64,000 nt of DNA, from NCBI RefSeq assembly GCF_020524905.1, contig NZ_JAIVKI010000003.1, positions 248,001 through 312,000 on the forward strand. Direction: 5' to 3'. This DNA comes from Microbulbifer variabilis. GTDB lineage: Bacteria; Pseudomonadota; Gammaproteobacteria; Pseudomonadales; Cellvibrionaceae. Positions 46,323 through 52,846 of this stretch are shown piece after piece (positions within the stretch are counted from its first letter, which is position 1; each line of letters starts with the position of its first letter). A program made the position numbers and the translations under genes. The notes beneath the pieces were generated by a model, which worked only from the letters and a program-made list of their open reading frames with translations, searched no databases and was not told where the DNA came from.

Positions 46323-47957
46323 ATGAGTTATGCGAGATACCCGGTAATTAAGGTCTGCTCTGTTTTTTCAGGCAGCTTACCTGATCTATATTTTGATGGA
46401 GTTGCTTATGCGTCTGATTCGATAGTGCTCGGTATGGAGGGGCTGGATGACTTTTTGTCGAATAAACCTGAGTATAGCCTGGATCAGCTTCGTGAGGGGA
46501 GGTTCTGGCTCGTGTATAAAGTAGGCCATACTTTTAGGATATGCACGGATGATTGTGGGCAGGATGTGTTGTTTTATTATCATGTCGGAGATGTTTGGGC
46601 TTTCAGTAATAGTTTTTTGGCTCTAGTTGAGCACTTGACTTTGCATGGGGTTAGCCTGCATTTGGACCCTGGTGCCGCTGCATCTTTTTTCCTGCCGGGG
46701 GCATTTGGGGAAACTTTGATCTCGCAAAATACAGCTGTCCAGCAGGTCAAAGTATTGTCTAGAAGCTGCCAGATCCGAATATCCGCAGGTAAGTTCGCCA
46801 TTGAAAAAAGATATTCTGCGCTTTCACCCTTAGCCTCCTCCCATAGGGATATGCCTGACTTGGATGTTTTGACACGGCATATAGATCGCTGGAAGAGCAG
46901 GTTAAAGGCTTTGGTCGAGAATTCTGGAGGGCGCGATTTTAGTATCGACATTTCGGGAGGTTCTGACTCAAGGTTGTTGTTGGCGCTGTTATTGAATTCC
47001 AGTGCGAATGTTTCGGGCGTGCACTTTGTTTCAAATGCAGCCCTTGAAGACGATTATCGGGTTGCTGGTTTACTGGCAAAAAAGTACGGTTTCTCTTTGG
47101 CCTCTGGTGTGAGCACTGCTGCCTACGGTGAGCGACTTTCAGCACTTGAGCAGTTTGAGCTGTATATATATGGGTGCTTAGGCGTTTATCACAAAGTGTA
47201 TTTCCCTAGATTTCGGAATCGCCCCGGATCACTCCGCTTGCATGGAGGAGGAGGGGAGCTTATGCGGGAGTATTATCCTGGGGAGTTCATTTCTTTTATC
47301 GATCGGTACAAAAAATTTTTTCAGGATCAATCAGTTTTTTCACTAGTGAAAAGTAACTATAGGTCTTGTCTTGATGTTTTTGGGTACTCATCTGCGAATG
47401 ATCACTATCTGGATTTCCGCTGCCGTTTTCACTTTGGGCGAAGCTGGTATAAAAGTAATGAGTCCAATCTAATTTCGCCTTTGATATCTTCGGATTTAAT
47501 TCGGGAATTCGCTTCCTTATCTTCGGCTGCTCGATCAAAACGATATTTGCATCTTGCGTACTATTTATTGGTTGACCCTGAAATGCTTAGTGTGCCTTTC
47601 GATGAAACTGCGAAGTCATTTTCTGACGAAGATGTTAAGAGCATGTTGCTGTATATTTCGAAATGGCAATCAAAATCTCCCAAGATACCTGGTGAGGTGG
47701 ACATTTTTATCGGTGGCTCGCGAGAACCAGTCTCATACCCTTGGGATAAAGGGGGAGCCAATGTAGATGATATTTTTCAAGTTGAACTGGAAAAGGCAAA
47801 GAACTCGAATTTTATAGATAAGTATTTTTCCACTGTGGCTCCAGGGTTTGTCACATCGTCCAATATGGAAGAGGATGCTCGTAAGCGTTATGGAAAGTTG
47901 AGCCATTTGATTCTTTTTAGCAAGCTCGAAAGTATGGGCGTTAATATGGTTTTATAA
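46323..47957 (+). CDS. Asparagine-synthetase-like amidotransferase lacking the N-terminal Cys nucleophile
   Basis: A 544-residue protein of the AsnB type. The C-terminal synthetase domain has the ATP PP-loop IDISGGSDSRLLLALLL, then VAGLLAKKYGF and LHGGGGELMREYY. The N-terminal region resembles a glutaminase domain (DDCGQDVLFYYHVGDVWAFSNSFLALVE) but begins MSYARYP, so the Cys-2 needed for glutamine hydrolysis is absent; it may use free ammonia or another nucleophile. In other polysaccharide loci AsnB homologues such as WbpS amidate uronic acids. Here the ManNAcA from wecBC would be a candidate substrate (inference). The ATG at 46323 is chosen; the frame is open from a TTG at 46242. Confidence 0.75.
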   Translation: MSYARYPVIKVCSVFSGSLPDLYFDGVAYASDSIVLGMEGLDDFLSNKPEYSLDQLREGRFWLVYKVGHTFRICTDDCGQDVLFYYHVGDVWAFSNSFLALVEHLTLHGVSLHLDPGAAASFFLPGAFGETLISQNTAVQQVKVLSRSCQIRISAGKFAIEKRYSALSPLASSHRDMPDLDVLTRHIDRWKSRLKALVENSGGRDFSIDISGGSDSRLLLALLLNSSANVSGVHFVSNAALEDDYRVAGLLAKKYGFSLASGVSTAAYGERLSALEQFELYIYGCLGVYHKVYFPRFRNRPGSLRLHGGGGELMREYYPGEFISFIDRYKKFFQDQSVFSLVKSNYRSCLDVFGYSSANDHYLDFRCRFHFGRSWYKSNESNLISPLISSDLIREFASLSSAARSKRYLHLAYYLLVDPEMLSVPFDETAKSFSDEDVKSMLLYISKWQSKSPKIPGEVDIFIGGSREPVSYPWDKGGANVDDIFQVELEKAKNSNFIDKYFSTVAPGFVTSSNMEEDARKRYGKLSHLILFSKLESMGVNMVL

Positions 47958-48039
47958 CGAGTTTATATTAGTTGGTTTTTCGCTACCTGATATATGGTAT
48001 TGAGATTTTGACTAGGTGTACATTGAAGGTATATCAAAC

Positions 48040-48300
48040 TTCTGGCAGTCGCTATGTGGGCTTTCTGGAGATAGATGGTTTTGGTCGTTTTGCCGTTCGG
48101 CTGAAGTCAGTTTGGATGGTACCATGCGGTGAAAGAGATACGTGATTATTTTGCTTGGTGAACGCGGCTCGAATTTGAGTATTTTTACATGCCAATAAAG
48201 GAACTAAATCAATTGCAAGCTGAGCTGGTGATTAAGCCTGCATTCAAGTCCCTGGCCCAGCAGCCGTAGATGACGATGACTTTGGAAGTAACAGCTGGCC
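48040..48300 (+). pseudogene. Remnant copy of the 48474-49212 junction region with internal deletion
   Basis: Around 48130-48260 one frame reads KEIRDYFAW, stop, LEFEYFYMPIKELNQLQAELVIKPAFKSLAQ. This matches the end of the methyltransferase (RKEERDICEAW.. FDLEYLNY) and the start of the coiled-coil protein (DFEQQYMSTKELTKMQADLAIKPAINSLAQ) at 49050-49290. At 48262 the match jumps to sequence corresponding to about 49370 (CAGCCG then ATGGCGATAACTTTGGG-like). It is a dead, rearranged partial duplicate. The bordering sequence (47958-48040 and 48300-48473) shows no gene. Confidence 0.55.
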
Positions 48301-48473
48301 CCTCTATTATACACCTGCCGAGAACGGGGCGAGGCGGGCACTGCAGTGCCGAGTTGCTGGCGAAAAGTACGTCTTTTCATTGAACCAAAGTAACGAACAC
48401 TACTGATCTAGGGAGCTTCGGAAGATATGGTCCTGGCAACAATATCTAGTTAAAAAAGTTGTGATCTCTAAAT

Positions 48474-49157
48474 ATGAAAAATAATGATGCAGATAGTGTG
48501 CGGTTGGCTGAACTGAAAAATTACAAGCAACTAGAGAGCCTGTTGTGGCTCTCCAGGGTAATGGGAACCAAACGTCGTCTTCCTCCGTTACGAGGATGGG
48601 CGGCGTCCCCGGATGTATTGCTGGAACTGCACGACTATATAACTTTGAATCGGCCAAAAATCGTTGTCGAGTTTGGTAGCGGTGCTTCCACTCTTGTCAT
48701 TGCAGATGCGCTTCGCCAGAACGGTTTTGGCAAGCTTGTATCCTTCGATCACTCTACCTATTACGGTGAAAATACTCGTCGTACGCTTGAGCGGGAGAAT
48801 CTGGATTATTGGGTCGATTTACGGATAGGTGCTCTGGAATCTTGGTCTGCCGGTCATCTCGCATCGGATGAAGACTCTGTGAGTTGGTATCCTGAGCAGT
48901 TGCTTGAGGGATTGGAAGCGATTGACCTTGTGTTTATCGATGGTCCGCCTGGGGCTACCTGCCAGTATGCCCGCTATCCTGCCGTCCCAGCCATCGTTGA
49001 TCGCTTAAGTACCTCTGCCCAAGTGTGGATGGATGATACCATTCGCAAAGAAGAGCGTGACATCTGCGAGGCTTGGGCCGAGCAGTTTGGTTTTGACCTC
49101 GAGTATTTGAATTATGAGAAGGGGTTGGGGCGTCTGTCTCGCAAGTCTGCTGAGTGA
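48474..49157 (+). CDS. Class I SAM-dependent methyltransferase-like protein
   Basis: A 227-residue protein with the Rossmann methyltransferase core: PKIVVEFGSGASTLVIADAL (motif I with the SAM-binding glycines), GKLVSFDHSTYYGENTRRTL (motif II acid), IDLVFIDGPPGATCQYARYPAVPAI (motif IV region). The D-G-P-P segment is typical of methyltransferases on sugars and peptides. It directly precedes the long coiled-coil protein, which also carries a methyltransferase-like N-terminus, so the two may be functionally paired, for instance in modifying the chain end (inference). Confidence 0.75.
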   Translation: MKNNDADSVRLAELKNYKQLESLLWLSRVMGTKRRLPPLRGWAASPDVLLELHDYITLNRPKIVVEFGSGASTLVIADALRQNGFGKLVSFDHSTYYGENTRRTLERENLDYWVDLRIGALESWSAGHLASDEDSVSWYPEQLLEGLEAIDLVFIDGPPGATCQYARYPAVPAIVDRLSTSAQVWMDDTIRKEERDICEAWAEQFGFDLEYLNYEKGLGRLSRKSAE

Positions 49158-49211
49158 TTATTGCCTGGGCAAGACCGGGCTGATATTTCGATTGATTTTG
49201 AGCAGCAATAC

Positions 49212-52200
49212 ATGTCGACAAAGGAACTGACGAAAATGCAAGCTGACCTGGCGATCAAACCGGCAATCAACTCCCTGGCCCAGAGCTCCATGTTCTGGAG
49301 ACCAGACTACCTTCGTCCTTCGCCCTGGCTGGAGCATGTGCCGTTTCTGTTCTGGTTAGTGGAGGCGCACCAGCCGCGGATGGCGATAACTTTGGGAGTG
49401 GAATCCGGTGTTGCTCATTTTTCCCTCTGCCAAGCCGTGCAACGCCTGAGGCTGGATGGCCGTTACTATGTTACTTGTCAGCAACAGGGGGGGGATATCC
49501 CTCCAGACTTGGCTGAGATCCGAGCTTACCACGATCAGCATTTTGACAGTTGTTCTTACTTACTTGATAGCTCATCAACTAGTGCCGCGAGCCAGTTTGA
49601 AGATGGCGGTGTCGACCTACTGTTACTGAATCCCACAGCCGAGGAGAATCTAGAAGGTCTATTGACATACTGGCAGCCGAAATTATCCACTTGTAGCCTT
49701 GTGCTAGTGCCTGGTATTTCAAGGTGGGCTCCGGGATGCGAGGCATTCCGATCTTTTCAAGTACTTTCTCATAAGTATTCTACTTTTACTTTTCTTCATG
49801 GTGAAGGGTTAGGAGCTATCTCTGTGGGGGGAGAGTTAGGTCCGTTGCTGGCCAATTTATTTGAGCGGGGCGAAACGAACTCCTCACTGCAAGTGGTCAG
49901 GGATGTTTTTGCCCGCTTGGGACGGACCTGTAAAGACGCTCTCCAGGCCGGTGAGTACCAGCAGAAGGCAAAAACGTTGGAAGCCAACTTAACTGAGCAA
50001 AAAGATAAGCTTGGGCAATTGAGTTCAGATTATGAAAGTGCTCGTACTCAATTGGAAATCAAGCGACAGGAGTTGGCGGGTTTCAGCTTGCGAATGGAGC
50101 AGGCAGTGGATCGGCATGCCCAGGAGCGCGGTCAATTAGCTGAGCGGGTTAGTATGTTGCAAGAACTTCGCGATGAGTTGAAATCCGAAGTAGTGCAGCT
50201 TCGTCAGCGTTTGGATGAGCAGTATCGGCAGGTGAATGAGCGTAGTCAGCAGCTTTTGCAGTTACAGACTACTAGTGCCGAACATTGGCAGGAACTGGCG
50301 AAGTATCAGATCCGTTCCGAATACAGCGCAGACGAACTGAGCAAGGCACAGTCAGAGCAGCGGCGCCTGAAAGAACTATCTGAGCAGGGTCAGGTGGAAA
50401 GGACTGTGCTTTTGGCTCGTTTGGACGATCTGGAAAAAGAGTTGGCCGAGCGAAATGAGTTGGTTGAGCAACTGCGGAAAGATAATACTCGAAATGCTGA
50501 GAAAAGGCAGTCACAGGCGAAGGAAATTAACTCGCTTGGAGAGCAGTTACAGTTACTAGAAGCCAAACTTTCTACTGAGCAGAAATCTCACGGACAGCAG
50601 ATCGAAGAGCTCACTGCTTTGGCTGAGCAACTTGAAGAGACTGAACAGAAGTGGTCAGAGTTGCAGGTTATCCTCCAAAAGCGAGAAGAGTCACTGGACA
50701 CACAGCGGACCCTGAATGATGTCTTGAGATCCGAGTTAGCCGAAAAGGAACAACAGCGACAACAGGCACAAGATCGCGCGGAACAACTGGACCTGGATCT
50801 CTTAGAATTCAAACGTAATTACGAGAAAGTTTTTGTTGAGAAGAGAGAGCTCGAAAAACGGGTGCAGGCGCTACACGAGGAACAGCAGTTGTGGCAGCAA
50901 GCGCAAGTTCGTGCGGAACAACTGGAGCGAGAACTCGCGGAACTTGAGCGCAACTCCGAGAGTGCTATTTTGGAGAAGAACGAACTCGAAGAGCGGGTGC
51001 AGGCGCTACAGGAGGAACAGCATCTGTGGCAGCTGGCACAAAGTCGCGCGGAACAGCTGGAACAGGATCTCGCGGAACTCAAGCTCAAGTCTGAGAGCAT
51101 CTGTGCGGAAAAGCAAAAGCTCGAAGAGCGGGTGAAGGCGCTACAGGAGGAACAGCTGCAGTGGCAGCAGGCACAAAGTCGCTCGGAACAGCTGGAACAG
51201 GATCTCGCGGAACTCAAGCTCAAGTCTGAGAGCATCAGTGCGGAAAAGCTAAAGCTCGAAGAGCAGGTGCAGATGCTGCAGGAGGAACAGCAGCAGTGGC
51301 AGCAGGCACAAGAACGTACGGAACAGCTGGAGCAGGATCTCGCGGAGCTTGAGCGGAGGTTGGAGAGTGTCTTGGCAGAAGAGAGCGAGCTTGATGAGTG
51401 GATACAGGCGCTGGAAGAGGAGGAGCGGCAGCGGCAACAGGCACAAAGTCGTGTAGAACAGTTGGAGCAGGATCTTGCAGAACTCCGGTGTGAGTCTGAG
51501 ACCGCCGTTGCAGAAAAACAAGAGCTTGTAGGACGGGTGCAGCTGCTGGAGGAGGAAGAACAACTGCGTCAACAGGCTCAATGTCGTGCAGAACAGTTGG
51601 AGCGGGATCTCGCAGAGCTCCAGTGTAAGGCTGAGAGCGCGGTTGATGAAAAACACGAGCTTGTAGAACGGGTGCAGGTGCTGGAAGTGGAAGAACAACT
51701 ACGTCAACAGGCTCAATGTCGTGCGGAACAGTTGGAGCGGGATCTCGTAGAGCTCCAGCGTAAGGCTAAGAGCACGGTTGATGAAAAACATGAGCTTGAA
51801 ACACGGGTGCGGGTTCTGGAGGAGACGCTTGTCGAAAAAAATGCAACCCTTGAGGAGCGCTATAGGGAGCTAGCGGTCCTCACCGAGTTGCTTGATGAAC
51901 AAGGGCAGAAGAAGGCAGACTTGGTGGCGCTTCATGATGAAAAAGGGCATGAATCAGCAGAGCGCATCCTGAATTTGGAGAGTACTGTTGATACCTTGGA
52001 GCGCCAGTTGCAAGAGCGGAACGCCGATCTCGGGCAATTAAAGAAATCCCAAGAAAGCCAGGCTGCAGTTGTCGATGGCTTGCGAGTGAATTTAGCGGAG
52101 AGGGAGACACAGAGTCAACAAGAGAAGAGGCGCATTCAGGAACTCGAGCAATCGCTTAAGTCCGCAAAGGAACAGCTGCAAAAAGCCCAGCAGACTAAAC

Positions 52201-52823
52201 ATGATTTAGATAAAGCTCGGGCAGACCTGAACTCCCGTTGCCAGAGCTTGGAGCAGGGCTTGCAGTCTATCGAAGGGGAACGGGATGCCCTTCTGCAAAC
52301 GAAGCAGCAGTTGCAGCTCCGGGTACAATCGCTAAAGTCTGAGCTTTCAGACGCAAAAAATTCGGTCGATGAGCGTTTCAGGGAGTTGGCTTTGTTGACT
52401 CGGTTGCTGGAGGAAAAAGACGCGGAAATGGCTGCCCGGCGTATGGAAGCGGCGGGGGATATGATGGGGGCAACAGGGGGTGGTAGCCAAACTGCTAAAA
52501 AATATAGCCTGCCCTTCGGTAAGCGCTCCAAAAAACTGCGCAAGCAAAAAAAGGAGGTAGATCAGATCAATCAATCTGGCCTGTTCAATGCGGAGTGGTA
52601 CCTAGGCTCCTATCCCGATGTGGCAGAGGATAAAAACTCAGCGAGTAATCCCGCCTTGCATTACTTGGAACTTGGTGCCTTTGAAGGGCGCAATCCAGGG
52701 CCAGAGTTTGATAGTCAGTGGTACCTGGACGCTAACCCGGATGTAAAAGACAGCGGCTTTAATCCGTTGGTGCACTATATTTCCATGGGGCGGAAGGAAG
52801 GTCGACAGCCGCTGCCTTGCTGA
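49212..52823 (+). CDS. Methyltransferase-like domain, long coiled coil with 45-residue repeats, C-terminal WYL-PDV repeats
   Basis: A 1203-residue protein. Residues 1 to about 245 look like a degenerate methyltransferase-type fold (RMAITLGVESGVAHFSLCQA, VDLLLLNPTAEENLEGLL). Residues about 250-1090 are almost all coiled coil; within it residues 519-878 are eight tandem 45-residue repeats of the form AQxRAEQLEQDLAEL...EKxELEERVQALQEEQ. The last 85 residues contain two WYL-PDV repeats (FNAEWYLGSYPDV..., FDSQWYLDANPDV...EGRQP). No signal peptide or membrane segment. The layout, enzyme-like head plus rod in an ABC-exporter locus, recalls WbdD, where the rod is a ruler for chain length (inference). 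An ATG at 49212 is chosen; a TTG at 49161 is upstream. Confidence 0.75.
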   Translation: MSTKELTKMQADLAIKPAINSLAQSSMFWRPDYLRPSPWLEHVPFLFWLVEAHQPRMAITLGVESGVAHFSLCQAVQRLRLDGRYYVTCQQQGGDIPPDLAEIRAYHDQHFDSCSYLLDSSSTSAASQFEDGGVDLLLLNPTAEENLEGLLTYWQPKLSTCSLVLVPGISRWAPGCEAFRSFQVLSHKYSTFTFLHGEGLGAISVGGELGPLLANLFERGETNSSLQVVRDVFARLGRTCKDALQAGEYQQKAKTLEANLTEQKDKLGQLSSDYESARTQLEIKRQELAGFSLRMEQAVDRHAQERGQLAERVSMLQELRDELKSEVVQLRQRLDEQYRQVNERSQQLLQLQTTSAEHWQELAKYQIRSEYSADELSKAQSEQRRLKELSEQGQVERTVLLARLDDLEKELAERNELVEQLRKDNTRNAEKRQSQAKEINSLGEQLQLLEAKLSTEQKSHGQQIEELTALAEQLEETEQKWSELQVILQKREESLDTQRTLNDVLRSELAEKEQQRQQAQDRAEQLDLDLLEFKRNYEKVFVEKRELEKRVQALHEEQQLWQQAQVRAEQLERELAELERNSESAILEKNELEERVQALQEEQHLWQLAQSRAEQLEQDLAELKLKSESICAEKQKLEERVKALQEEQLQWQQAQSRSEQLEQDLAELKLKSESISAEKLKLEEQVQMLQEEQQQWQQAQERTEQLEQDLAELERRLESVLAEESELDEWIQALEEEERQRQQAQSRVEQLEQDLAELRCESETAVAEKQELVGRVQLLEEEEQLRQQAQCRAEQLERDLAELQCKAESAVDEKHELVERVQVLEVEEQLRQQAQCRAEQLERDLVELQRKAKSTVDEKHELETRVRVLEETLVEKNATLEERYRELAVLTELLDEQGQKKADLVALHDEKGHESAERILNLESTVDTLERQLQERNADLGQLKKSQESQAAVVDGLRVNLAERETQSQQEKRRIQELEQSLKSAKEQLQKAQQTKHDLDKARADLNSRCQSLEQGLQSIEGERDALLQTKQQLQLRVQSLKSELSDAKNSVDERFRELALLTRLLEEKDAEMAARRMEAAGDMMGATGGGSQTAKKYSLPFGKRSKKLRKQKKEVDQINQSGLFNAEWYLGSYPDVAEDKNSASNPALHYLELGAFEGRNPGPEFDSQWYLDANPDVKDSGFNPLVHYISMGRKEGRQPLPC
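50766..51845 (+). repeat. Eight tandem 135-bp repeats inside the coiled-coil gene
   Basis: The unit of 135 bp (45 codons) begins GCACAA and encodes AQxRAEQLE.... Units 3 and 4 (from 51036 and 51171) differ by only a few bases over more than 75 bp, as do units 7 and 8 (from 51576 and 51711), so some copies arose recently. The unit is a multiple of 3, and gain or loss would lengthen or shorten the rod without breaking the frame. Confidence 0.93.
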
Positions 52824-52846
52824 ATGGAATTCAAGTCGTGCTTTGC

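Noticed and set aside
51249-51698. Long open frames antisense to the coiled-coil gene (also 50819-51235)
   Set aside because: They mirror the repetitive codon pattern of the real gene and are leucine/serine-rich without any domain.
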